Source of the DNA: Geodermatophilaceae bacterium URHB0062
GTDB taxonomy: Bacteria; Actinomycetota; Actinomycetes; Mycobacteriales; Geodermatophilaceae
Direction: 5' to 3'
Assembly: GCA_000620185.1 (NCBI GenBank)
Contig: JHVO01000005.1
Span: 1 to 64,000 of the forward strand
Length of the DNA: 64,000 nt
The notes under the pieces are model-generated. The model was not told where the DNA came from, did not search any database, and was given only the letters and a program-made list of their open reading frames with translations. Made by a program: the position numbers and the translations under genes. This document shows, piece by piece, positions 7,299 to 15,068 of the stretch; the stretch's first letter is position 1; each line of letters begins with the position of its first letter.

Positions 7299-8522
7299 AT
7301 GACCACCAGCACCCACGCTCAGTACGACAGCCCCTTCCGCCACCTTCCGGAGGACATCGACATCTTCACAGGTACGCCCGTCGTGCCCCCGCCTCGCACC
7401 TCGGCCCCGCCGACGCGGAAGGGGGAGGGACGACGGAGGGAGGGGCCTTCCCTACTGGTCGGCCGAGACCGAGCACTGGTCAGGTGGCTGTGCCGGGTCC
7501 GCTACGCCACCCGCGCCCAGATCCAAGAGCGCTGCTACCCCCTCGACCAGATGCCCTCCCGCCAGGCCGTGGCGGCACGCCTCGCCTCCCTGCGGGCGGG
7601 GGGGTGGCTCGAGAAGCACCCCGGTATCGGGGGGTACCCGATCTACCAGCCCACCCTCCGGGCCTACAACGAGGTGGGGGAGGGCACCCGTTACCTCCCC
7701 TCCCCGTCGCTGGGCACGATGGAGCACACCCTGCGCTTGACCGATCTCATCGTCGAACTGGAGACCGGTCGGCAGGAACTCCCGACGGGGTACGCGTCAC
7801 CGGTGACTGTCCTGACGGAACGAGAGATCACAACGGAGGACAAGGCCCCGCCGAAGATGCGTCGTCGGTCCGGCGCTCGATCCAAGGTCGGGGAGTACGA
7901 GCCGGTGTATGGCTACCTGTCCAACGACGGGGAGCGGCGGGGCTTTCCGGACGCGCTGGTCCTGCCGATCGCTCCGGTGGACTGGGAGCCGGGGCAACCA
8001 TTCGCTGACTCCATCGCTATCGAGTACGAGCGAAGTGAGAAGCCTCTCGCCGAGTACAGGGCCATCATCCGTGCGTACAGCGACACCACTCGACGCACTG
8101 CACCGGCGGAGGCGGTGGCCTCTGCCCGCCAGGCCCTCGTGGGAATGAACCTTCCGCAGATCGAGGCCCTCCCGACCATCCCGATGCCTCGCGGCGGTCG
8201 GTACGGGCATGTCCTCTATGTCTGCGAGGACCCACGGATCAAGACCCTCGTTGGGCAGGCAGCGCTCGACCTCCGGGTCGGTGACTTCGTGTTGACGATG
8301 CTCGCGCCCCCTGCGCGGTACAACCGACCCCCTGAGCGAACCACTCCACCATGGCCGGTAGGGCAGCGCCGTCGCGGTGAGGCTCCGATGGACGCCCAGT
8401 TGATGCGGATTTCCAAGAAGCGCCTCGTCCATTACCTGGTCTCGGTGGGCCTCGGCGAAGCAGCGTTGGAGTCTCTAGCCCCCACAGAATGGGCCGGAGC
8501 GGACGACGGGGTGGGACAGTAA
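7299..8522 (+). CDS. Replication-relaxation family protein
   Basis: The protein is 407 residues from ATG 7299, preceded by AAGGAG at five bases. After a disordered N-terminus it shows a winged-helix region at about residues 50-135 (LVRWLCRVRYATRAQIQERC ... QAVAARLASLRAGGWLEK). A second domain follows that probably has a nuclease-like core (SIAIEYERSEKPLAEY). This organisation resembles the Replic_Relax family found beside mobilisation and replication genes of actinobacterial plasmids and integrative elements; its biochemical role is not well established. It stands directly after the palindrome-rich non-coding stretch, which may be its site of action. Confidence 0.65.
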   Translation: MTTSTHAQYDSPFRHLPEDIDIFTGTPVVPPPRTSAPPTRKGEGRRREGPSLLVGRDRALVRWLCRVRYATRAQIQERCYPLDQMPSRQAVAARLASLRAGGWLEKHPGIGGYPIYQPTLRAYNEVGEGTRYLPSPSLGTMEHTLRLTDLIVELETGRQELPTGYASPVTVLTEREITTEDKAPPKMRRRSGARSKVGEYEPVYGYLSNDGERRGFPDALVLPIAPVDWEPGQPFADSIAIEYERSEKPLAEYRAIIRAYSDTTRRTAPAEAVASARQALVGMNLPQIEALPTIPMPRGGRYGHVLYVCEDPRIKTLVGQAALDLRVGDFVLTMLAPPARYNRPPERTTPPWPVGQRRRGEAPMDAQLMRISKKRLVHYLVSVGLGEAALESLAPTEWAGADDGVGQ

Positions 8523-8674
8523 AGAGTCGAACCGGACGGTCGACAGTAGGCCGGCGCCTTCGCCGGCCGCCCTGTCGATGCGGGTCCAGGAGGGCCGCCC
8601 GACTCGGTGCCACTCCGAGACGCCGGCCGGGCGGGCTCGCCCGAAGTGTCAGGGGGTCGCCCGATGATGGGTGC

Positions 8675-9163
8675 ATGCCGGACCTCGGGAGCATCCAATG
8701 GTCGGCGGGATCCGTCGCGCTGCTCTGGGATATGGACAACGTCTCGACGACTCGCCAAGAGGTCGCTGGGCTGGCGAGAGTGCTGAGTGACTTCTGCGGC
8801 CCAGGCGTCCGACGAGTCGCGGCGGGCCACTTGGTCACTTGCCGAGCGCACGGGACGACTGCAAGGGCGGTGGGCTTCGAGGTGTTGAACGGCGGTCGCC
8901 GACCCCAGGGTGCAGATCGCCTGCTCCTTCGCGCCGCGTCTCGGCAAGCCAAGCGGGGAGCCCTGCACTTCATGGTCGCCAGCAATGATGGCGCATTCGC
9001 ACGTGTCGCCGATTGGGGGTACTTGACGGTGCTGACCATGGACGAGTCACGGGTGAGCGCCCGGCTCCGCACGGCGGCGATTACCGTCATCTCGCTCACG
9101 CGGTCAGCGCACGAATGGCGATTGCGTTACGAGGACGCCGTCGGCTACAACCCGTCCCATTAG
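8675..9163 (+). CDS. NYN-domain (PIN-like) putative ribonuclease
   Basis: The 162-residue protein starts at ATG 8675. It has the acidic signature of NYN domains: an N-terminal strand ending in LLWDMDNV (Asp19/Asp21 region), a central GADRLLLRAA helix with Asp, and ASNDGAFARVADWG, corresponding to the SxDxDF region. Three conserved acidic residues in this layout bind metal in PIN/NYN nucleases. The open frame extends 60 codons upstream, but that part is Arg-rich and non-coding in appearance. It is the last plus-strand gene of the module before the convergent microprotein operon. Substrate is unknown. Confidence 0.7.
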   Translation: MPDLGSIQWSAGSVALLWDMDNVSTTRQEVAGLARVLSDFCGPGVRRVAAGHLVTCRAHGTTARAVGFEVLNGGRRPQGADRLLLRAASRQAKRGALHFMVASNDGAFARVADWGYLTVLTMDESRVSARLRTAAITVISLTRSAHEWRLRYEDAVGYNPSH

Positions 9164-9249
9164 CGGCGGTTGCGGTCCACGCGGGATCGGCATCGCCAGG
9201 CGGACCTAGCCTGGTCCGGGCGGCCTCGCAGGTAGGAGGTAGAGGGCGC

Positions 9250-9315
9250 GTGATGTGGGGGATCGCGCGAGAGCGAAAGATGCCGGCGCAGACCGCTAGA
9301 TGTGGTGTCTCATGA
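9250..9315 (+). CDS. Possible 21-residue peptide
   Basis: GTG-ATG at 9250-9255 follows a strong AGGAGGT site (9234-9240) and opens a frame of 21 codons containing MWGIARERKMPAQTARCGVS. It lies alone between the NYN gene and the convergent microprotein operon. Only the ribosome-binding site supports it. Confidence 0.25.
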   Translation: MMWGIARERKMPAQTARCGVS

Positions 9316-9334
9316 GGTTGTTGTCAGTAGCCCG

Positions 9335-9433
9335 TCACCGCTCCACCAGGCCGACTTCGATCACGTACGCGTCTTCCTCGCGGCACTGGTAGCAGCCGCA
9401 GTCGTCGCAGAGCCAGTCGGCGTGTCGAAGCAC
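9335..9433 (-). CDS. Cys-rich microprotein (32 aa), last gene of the microprotein operon
   Basis: A GTG at 9433-9431 with GGGGAG upstream opens a 32-codon frame containing LRHADWLCDDCGCYQCREED, a C-x2-C-x-C-x2-C cluster likely to bind zinc. G or C fills nearly all third codon positions. An alternative ATG at 9465, overlapping the stop of the ribbon-helix-helix gene, starts a different frame (MCSGGGEFTVWCFD...) whose first half has good codon bias and whose second half does not. The real product may therefore be a fusion of the two frames, with a frameshift near 9415-9420. Confidence 0.5.
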   Translation of the reverse strand: MLRHADWLCDDCGCYQCREEDAYVIEVGLVER

Positions 9434-9464
9434 CAGACGGTGAACTCCCCGCCGCCCGAGCACA

Positions 9465-9635
9465 TCAGCGCCTCCTGACGTAGCGCTCCAGGGCGCGACG
9501 GATCACGTCGCTGACGGACTCGCCGTTCTCCTCGGCCTTCGCCGCTGCGGCGTCCCACAGTGCGTCGGGCACCCGGATCGTCCGGCGGGGCGTTCCGGGC
9601 GTGTTCGGCACGGCGCGCACGGTACCGGGTGTCAT
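9465..9635 (-). CDS. Ribbon-helix-helix DNA-binding protein
   Basis: The 56-residue protein from ATG 9635 ends in a typical CopG/Arc-type ribbon-helix-helix: the strand RRTIRVPDALWDAAAAKAEE followed by the helix pair SVSDVIRRALERYV. Its start overlaps the stop of the preceding gene by ATGA, so it is translationally coupled within the microprotein operon. Proteins of this type bind palindromic operators as dimers, which makes it a candidate regulator of the double palindrome at 10265-10303. It could equally be an antitoxin, though no partner toxin is recognised. Confidence 0.75.
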   Translation of the reverse strand: MTPGTVRAVPNTPGTPRRTIRVPDALWDAAAAKAEENGESVSDVIRRALERYVRRR

Positions 9636-9790
9636 GACGGCTTCTCGCCCAACTCCCGGTTCATGTCGGCGACGAGCTCCTCGACGATCTGGGCTTGGCG
9701 GTCGTACTCGGGACACCACTCGCAGAACCATGCAGAGGCAGGTGTCGCTGCACTCCTCCTGTCGGTCGTCGCTTCCGGTGTATCAGTCAC
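9632..9790 (-). CDS. Microprotein with CxxC motif (52 aa)
   Basis: A GTG at 9790-9788 opens 52 codons ending in ELVADMNRELGEKPS and a TGA that overlaps the ribbon-helix-helix ATG. The start overlaps the stop of the previous gene by GTGA. Residues 21-28 read WFCEWCPE. The tight coupling on both sides is the main evidence for a real gene; no family is recognised. Confidence 0.6.
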   Translation of the reverse strand: MTDTPEATTDRRSAATPASAWFCEWCPEYDRQAQIVEELVADMNRELGEKPS

Positions 9791-10008
9791 CGTGGAACTT
9801 CCAGTGGCTCATTGCGGCGCCTGTAGATGTCGCAGCCGCAGCCGCCCTCGGCCTGGCAGTACAGGTCGTCGTGGTTGTGCTCGCGGGCTGCGTGGTTGCA
9901 CCACTCGCAAAGCGCGTTGACGGTCCAGCACTCGGAGCAGATCACCGAAAGTCCGTCGACCCGGACCCGGCCGATCCCGGCACACTCAGGGCACCAGTCC
10001 TCGGCCAT
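9787..10008 (-). CDS. Cys-rich putative zinc-binding microprotein (73 aa)
   Basis: The frame from ATG 10008 encodes 73 residues with about nine cysteines and several histidines. They include WCPEC near the N-terminus, CSEC and CEWCNHAAREHNHDDLYC in the middle and GGCGC near the end. The arrangement suggests two or three small zinc modules. The start codon shares its A with the TGA of the gene before it (TGATG), and the end overlaps the next gene by GTGA. The longer open frame upstream overlaps the preceding gene and is rejected. Function is unknown; small Cys-rich proteins like this are common in actinobacterial phages and integrative elements. Confidence 0.7.
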   Translation of the reverse strand: MAEDWCPECAGIGRVRVDGLSVICSECWTVNALCEWCNHAAREHNHDDLYCQAEGGCGCDIYRRRNEPLEVPR

Positions 10009-10160
10009 CAGTAGCCACCCGTCGCGATCCAGTGGGCCCGCTCGTTGCAGGGGCACTCCTCGTAACTGCCACAGTCCGGGCACAGGCCGCGCGAAGCGTT
10101 GCGATACAGGCAAGCGATCTCGTCGGCGATGTCCTGCAACTGCGGAGTGTCCTCAATCAT
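10008..10160 (-). CDS. Microprotein with four-cysteine motif (50 aa)
   Basis: The frame from ATG 10160 encodes 50 residues: an acidic helix (IEDTPQLQDIADEIACLYRN) and then CPDCGSYEECPCNE, a candidate zinc-binding knuckle. It overlaps the preceding gene by eight bases (ATGATTGA) and the next by one base. No family is recognised. Confidence 0.65.
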   Translation of the reverse strand: MIEDTPQLQDIADEIACLYRNASRGLCPDCGSYEECPCNERAHWIATGGY

Positions 10161-10272
10161 GAGACCGCTCCGACAGGTCGTCCACGAACTCACGAGGTTG
10201 GCGAACGGCGCCGAGCGACAGCGCATCCACGACGCGCTCCCTGTGGTTGATGAGCCGGTCAGGAGGTGTCAT
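10153..10272 (-). CDS. Leaderless first gene of the microprotein operon (39 aa)
   Basis: The ATG at 10272-10270 opens 39 codons (MTPPDRLINHRERVVDALSL, then AVRQPREFVDDLSERSHD). It has no Shine-Dalgarno. A TAACGT -10-like box ends seven bases before the ATG, so the transcript probably starts at the codon itself. The start codon lies inside one of the two identical palindromes, which would couple repressor binding directly to transcription start. No family is recognised. Confidence 0.6.
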   Translation of the reverse strand: MTPPDRLINHRERVVDALSLGAVRQPREFVDDLSERSHD

Positions 10273-10307
10273 GACACCCACGTTAGCAGGTGTCATGACA
10301 CCCGCAA
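10265..10307 (-). promoter_or_regulatory. Leaderless promoter with duplicated palindromic operator
   Basis: On the minus strand, TTGCGG (10307-10302) and TAACGT (10285-10280) are separated by 16 bases and fit actinobacterial -35/-10 elements. The 15-base word GGTGTCATGACACCC occurs twice, at 10265-10279 over the start codon and at 10289-10303 in the -35/-10 spacer. Each has a perfect 14-bp palindrome, and the centres are 24 bp apart. This is the layout of a repressor-controlled promoter. Confidence 0.7.
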
Positions 10308-10413
10308 CCGTCTAGCACGGTAGGACGGTCTGCTGTGCATCGCTTTCTCCGGGCTAGCGCGGGCAGGAGAGGGCAGGTCCGGCTGCCGGAGGATCGGCCG
10401 CGCGAGCGGCCGA

Positions 10414-10995
10414 ATGGGGCATAAGAACGCACCGTTGACACCCGAGGGCCGCAAGCGGCTCATCGACCGCTTCCGGGCTGGGCGGCCCATCTCGCACGTC
10501 GCCGCCGAGGCCGGTATCAGCCGGTCCAACGCTGGCGAAGTCATACGGACGCTGGCTGGAGCACGGCGACCGAGGGCTGATCGACCACTCGTCACGGCCG
10601 GAACGCAGCCCCAACGCCATCGACCAGGACGTAGTCGACCTGATCGTGGCCGTGCGCCGCGAGCAGAAGTGGGGGCCAGCGCGGATCGCGGCAATGCTGC
10701 TGCGCTGGACCGGCCTCCAGGTCGCGTCGGCGACCGTGCACCACGCTGGTCCGGCAGGACCTGAACAAGTTGTCCAGCATGGACCTGCCCACCGGCGAGA
10801 GCGCTCGCGGGATCGTCCGCTACGAGCACGACGACGCCGGGGACATGGTCCACCTCGACATCAAGAAGTTCGGCAAGATCCCGCTGGGACGGCGGGCACT
10901 TCGTGCACGCCCGCGACTCCGACGAGGGCTGGGCCAGCAGGCAGGTGCAGCAGCGCGGCGGCGTCGGCAAAGGCAAGGTCGGCTTCACCTACGCA
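10414..10995 (+). pseudogene. Decayed IS481-family transposase
   Basis: Reading across three frames recovers an IS481-type transposase. The HTH start is MGHKNAPLTPEGRKRLIDRF, then come WLEHGDRGLIDHSSRPERSP, the linker EQKWGPARIAAMLLRWTG, and the integrase start GDMVHLDIKKFGKIP with the family's GGHFVHARDS. At least three frameshifts interrupt it, and homology ends near GKVGFTY at about 10995, so the catalytic core is missing. The remnant abuts the upstream region of the dynamin-like genes. Confidence 0.85.
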
Positions 10996-11250
10996 AAAAT
11001 CGCGACCATGTCATTGTTATCCGCCGACCCGGATGAACCGACAGCCACGGCGCGCCCTCCGGGACCTGGGAGGCCCGACGGCAGGAGGCCTGCCGTCACA
11101 TCAGCTCCGGCCACACAGTTGGCCGTTGAGGGACAGCAGAGGCTGCCGTGGCGGCCGATCCGTTCGGGCGGCCAGCTCTGCACCACATGGCGCGGCCACC
11201 AGTCGAGTCCCGAGCGGACAGGTTTACTTGCCCGGTGGGCAGTCGAACCG

Positions 11251-14200
11251 ATGAAGAGGCCGCGAGTACCGGAGCGAGACGAGTCGGCGCAGCTTGCACT
11301 GACCTTGAGTAAGGACCTGCGAGATGCGGTGGAGGACGCATCCCAAGCGGGCCTTCAAGAGGCTCAGCGACTCGAGGAGCTGGTGCAGCGGGCCCTGGAC
11401 CGATTGGGGCAAGTCGTCCAAGGAAACGGCTCGAGCACAAGCAGCGGGGAGGCCTTTGCGGCTTTCGCGAGCAGCGCCTCTCGCACGCTTGCCGACCATC
11501 TCGCGCGTCAGCGGGAGGTCCTGGGCACTTTCAACATCGCACTCTTCGGGAGAACCGGTGCAGGCAAGAGCAGCCTGTTGTCAGCGCTCGCGGAGCTCGA
11601 CGGGGACCGGGTCTCGCGGGGGGAGAGCGACTGGACGGTGGATGTGGAGCCTGTCCCCTGGGAGGGCTGTCTGCTGTACGACACCCCTGGGATCAACGGG
11701 TGGGGACGTACGCGCAGTCGCGATGAGCTCGAGCTAGCCGCCCGTCGAGCCGTCGAGGTGTCCGACGTCGTCTTGCTGTGCTTCGACAGCCAAAGCCAGC
11801 AGGCGCTCGAGTTCGGCAAGGTCGCACGTTGGGTGCAGGAGTACGGCAAGCCGGTCATCGCAGTCCTCAACAGCCGCAACCTCATGTGGCGCGACCCCGC
11901 GCGGGTACCAGTCGGCGCGCGAGAGAACCTGTCGAAGTCGGTGCGCGAGCACGCAGGGAACATCCGCGACGAGCTAGGGGCGATCGGACTCGCAGGTACG
12001 CCGGTCGTTGCTGTTCAGTCGCAGCGGGCTCTGGATGCGCGGAGCCGAGATCCGTACAAGGGGCCCGACGCAAAGAACCGCGATTCGCGACGACGCGATC
12101 TCGGTCCGGAGTATCTCTACAGGTGGTCGAACCTGCCGGCGCTCGAGGAGTTGATCGCGGCAACCGTCCACAGCGGTGGGGCGCAACTGCGTCTTCGGGT
12201 GCTGCGGGAAGGCGTGCGACTCAAGCTCCGGGAGCTGGCGGAGCAGATCGACTCGGCTGCCCGGGAGGCCCGCTCAACGGTGGACATCGCTGAACGCAGC
12301 ATCGAGGGATCACTGGCCGTACTGGGCTACCCGGAGCGAGGAGACCGGGAGCTGCTCTGCGTAGACCCCGTGCAAGAGGATGCGCTGAGTCAGTTGGAGG
12401 ACCTGCGAGGAGCGCCGTTCACAGCTCCGGTCGCCGGGCGGCTCGAGAACCATGTGGCGCAGTTGGCGGCAAGCCGGCTCGGCGCTCACCGGGCCGTGTC
12501 CCTGAAACAGGCGAGTAGCTGCGTCAGGTCTGCCTTCGAGGATGCGCGGCGGGTCTCGGACGAGGAGTTCCGAGCGGCGGTCTTCGATCATGAGGCGCTT
12601 GACGCGGCGACGTCGACCGTCTGGGGTCTGGCCGGCGAGTTCCTCAAGCGCGAGCTGGACATGACGTGGGAGGAGGGGACCACCGACCTGCGACGCGAGG
12701 CCGCGCAGGTTCGCGTGGAAGGGAACGCTGGTCGGCTGGTGAGGGGCCTCGGCGACTCCATTCGTGGTGCTGGGATCTTGTCGGGCGCCGCCGGTGTGGT
12801 GCTCGCAGTCATCGCGGGCACCCAGTTCTGGAACCCGGCGGGATGGGTGGCGGCACTCACGCTTCTCGGGACAGGCCTGCTGTCAGGCTTCTTGGGCTGG
12901 CTCGGCAAGAGAACCGGAGAGGATGCGGAGCGACGCCGCCTGGCAGCCCGTAGGAGTGCCCTAGGCGAGGTGCGTCTCGCGGTGGAGGACGCCTATCGCG
13001 AGCTGGAGGACGCCCTGGTCCGGGAGGTCGGTCGGGCAGCGTGGCTCCTTCATGCCGGGCCACTGGCAGAGCTGACAGGCGAAGCGGTTGGCCTGCATCA
13101 GACGGCACGCTCGGCCGAGCAGCTGGTTGAGGAACTGCAGAACCTGGCCGGGGAGATCCCGCAGTCGCCCTCTCCCGGCGCCGTCCTGGAAGGCGCCGCT
13201 CGGCTCGTTATGGCCTCGCGACCTGAGGGAACGACCGAGCGTCACGTGTGGTTGGGCGAAGACTGGATCGGCGACACGGCTTCTGCCGTTCGAGCCGCCG
13301 ACGATGCCACGGCGCTCCTCGGGCAACGGGCACAGAACGACGGAGAGCGGCTCTCGCACGTGCTGCTGGCCAGCTTCTCGAGCGCCCAGTTCGCGGACGA
13401 GGACGCGTGGCTCACGACTGTGCGCTCGAGCGGGGGCCTTCACGCACGCCTGTCGGAGGTTCGCGACCGCGCCGAGGTTCGTCGTACGACGAGACCGGCC
13501 GTGCTCTTCATGGGCGACTACAGCGCGGGCAAGTCCTCTCTGGTCAAGCGACTACTGGTCGACGCCGGCGAACGACCGCCTGCGGACCTGTCCGTACGTG
13601 CGGATCCGACCACGGCGGTTGTCCGGGAGTACCCCTGGCGACACCTGCACCTGGTCGACAGCCCCGGCCTGCAGAGCGGGCGGATCGGTCACGATGCCAC
13701 AGCGCTGAGCAGCGTCGACGAGGCGGCGCTGGTCGTGGTCGTCCTACACGTCAACCTCATGATCGGTGACGTCGAGCTCTTGAGGACGGTGCTGGGGGGG
13801 TCGGCCTCGACGGCGCCGGCGTTCCCTCGCACCTTGTTCCTCATCAACCGCTGCGACGAGTTCGGAGTCGATCCGCTCGGCGATCCCGAGGAGTTCCTGC
13901 GCCGTCGCGCCCGAAAGGAAGCCGAGTTGGTCGCGATCCTGCGGGCTCAGGGATTCGAACAGTCCGCGCAGCTGCACACGGTCTCGGGCGACCCGTACGG
14001 ATTGGTGGGCGATCGCAAGGACGTCACGCCCGCGGACTACGTGGAGGTTTTCCGCAGTTGGGACGGAGTTGCAGCGCTCGCGACTGCCTTGTCGGCTTCC
14101 GACGTCGCGAGCGCGGCTATGCGCTCCCGCGCAGCTGTCGCCACCGCGGTGGGTGGGTTGCTCCGGCTGCGCACCGAGTTGAACGAGTTGGTCCAAAGAA

Positions 14201-15057
14201 CCGAGCGAGAACGGGCTGCGGCCGCATCCCTCCAGCGCGAACTCCAGAACGCCATCGACAACGGTGTCCTGCTTGCCGCGGCGCTGGAGAACCGCGCTCG
14301 GGCCATCGTCCGCACCCACGCCGAGCGAGCCGCCGCCGAGGCTCTCGCTGCGACGGCCGAAGACTTCGACCGTGCCGCGTCCGCGGTAGCCGTCTGGTGG
14401 CAAACCCCCGAGTTCCTGTCGGACGCGGCGTCGTTCTGGACGCGCGCGCAACGCGACCTCGACCAGTGGGCCAAGACGAGCGCCTCGGCCGTCACTCGTT
14501 CCCTGCCGGCCGAGCTGGCGAGCGCGGCGGCGGTGGCACTCAACCCCGGACAGCCGCCGAAGTGGCAGGGACGCGGTGGTGGACGCCGGGCAGCAAAAGC
14601 CAGCGGCGAGCTCGGCAGAGTCGCGAAGGCGCTCGGCCACCGGGACATCGTCTACAAGATCGGCAAGTCGGTGGGTCACAAGTGGAAGCCATGGGGTGCC
14701 GTCAAAGGCGCTGCGAAGGTCTCGCGAGTCGCGGCAGTCCTCGGCGTCATCTCGGTGGGGTTGGACGTCTACGGCTGGGTGGAGGACCGCAACGCGGGAG
14801 CCGAGCAGGAGCGACACCGTCTCGCCTTGGTTGACTTCGTGGAGGCCAGCGTGCAGGAAGTGACCGAACAACTCACCCGCGGCGCAGCCCCCGATGGGCC
14901 GCTGACCGTGCTCGAGGCTGCCTTGGCCGACTATCGGGAGGCAGCGAGCGACGCAACCGAGGAGATCGCAGAGCGTGGAGAGTCACTCTCTGGCCTGCAG
15001 TCCGACCTGGAAGAGGTCGCGCGACTCCTCTCGACATCACCAGTGCCGACCAGCTGA
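11251..15057 (+). CDS. Dynamin-like protein with two GTPase modules
   Basis: The 1268-residue protein from ATG 11251 holds two P-loop GTPase domains. In the first, G1 is GRTGAGKSS at about residues 100-108 and G3 is DTPGING. In the second, G1 is GDYSAGKSS at about 755-763, G3 is DSPGL and G4-like INRCDEF follows. A hydrophobic hairpin at about residues 505-552 (ILSGAAGVVLAVIAG ... LLSGFLGWLG) and a shorter one near 1158-1176 suggest membrane insertion, as in bacterial dynamin-like proteins. Long helical stretches fill the rest. Reading the frame further upstream enters the IS481 remnant, so the later ATG is preferred although its ribosome-binding site is weak. It is followed 11 bases later by a second GTPase gene. 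Paired dynamin-like GTPases are known in antiphage systems such as LeoBC-type modules; a defence role here is inference from the island context. Confidence 0.8.
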   Translation: MKRPRVPERDESAQLALTLSKDLRDAVEDASQAGLQEAQRLEELVQRALDRLGQVVQGNGSSTSSGEAFAAFASSASRTLADHLARQREVLGTFNIALFGRTGAGKSSLLSALAELDGDRVSRGESDWTVDVEPVPWEGCLLYDTPGINGWGRTRSRDELELAARRAVEVSDVVLLCFDSQSQQALEFGKVARWVQEYGKPVIAVLNSRNLMWRDPARVPVGARENLSKSVREHAGNIRDELGAIGLAGTPVVAVQSQRALDARSRDPYKGPDAKNRDSRRRDLGPEYLYRWSNLPALEELIAATVHSGGAQLRLRVLREGVRLKLRELAEQIDSAAREARSTVDIAERSIEGSLAVLGYPERGDRELLCVDPVQEDALSQLEDLRGAPFTAPVAGRLENHVAQLAASRLGAHRAVSLKQASSCVRSAFEDARRVSDEEFRAAVFDHEALDAATSTVWGLAGEFLKRELDMTWEEGTTDLRREAAQVRVEGNAGRLVRGLGDSIRGAGILSGAAGVVLAVIAGTQFWNPAGWVAALTLLGTGLLSGFLGWLGKRTGEDAERRRLAARRSALGEVRLAVEDAYRELEDALVREVGRAAWLLHAGPLAELTGEAVGLHQTARSAEQLVEELQNLAGEIPQSPSPGAVLEGAARLVMASRPEGTTERHVWLGEDWIGDTASAVRAADDATALLGQRAQNDGERLSHVLLASFSSAQFADEDAWLTTVRSSGGLHARLSEVRDRAEVRRTTRPAVLFMGDYSAGKSSLVKRLLVDAGERPPADLSVRADPTTAVVREYPWRHLHLVDSPGLQSGRIGHDATALSSVDEAALVVVVLHVNLMIGDVELLRTVLGGSASTAPAFPRTLFLINRCDEFGVDPLGDPEEFLRRRARKEAELVAILRAQGFEQSAQLHTVSGDPYGLVGDRKDVTPADYVEVFRSWDGVAALATALSASDVASAAMRSRAAVATAVGGLLRLRTELNELVQRTERERAAAASLQRELQNAIDNGVLLAAALENRARAIVRTHAERAAAEALAATAEDFDRAASAVAVWWQTPEFLSDAASFWTRAQRDLDQWAKTSASAVTRSLPAELASAAAVALNPGQPPKWQGRGGGRRAAKASGELGRVAKALGHRDIVYKIGKSVGHKWKPWGAVKGAAKVSRVAAVLGVISVGLDVYGWVEDRNAGAEQERHRLALVDFVEASVQEVTEQLTRGAAPDGPLTVLEAALADYREAASDATEEIAERGESLSGLQSDLEEVARLLSTSPVPTS

Positions 15058-15068
15058 AAGAGAAGAAC

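Noticed and set aside
10903-11250. Upstream extension of the first dynamin-like protein
   Set aside because: The extra codons overlap the decayed IS481 transposase in one of its frames, so the ATG at 11251 is preferred.
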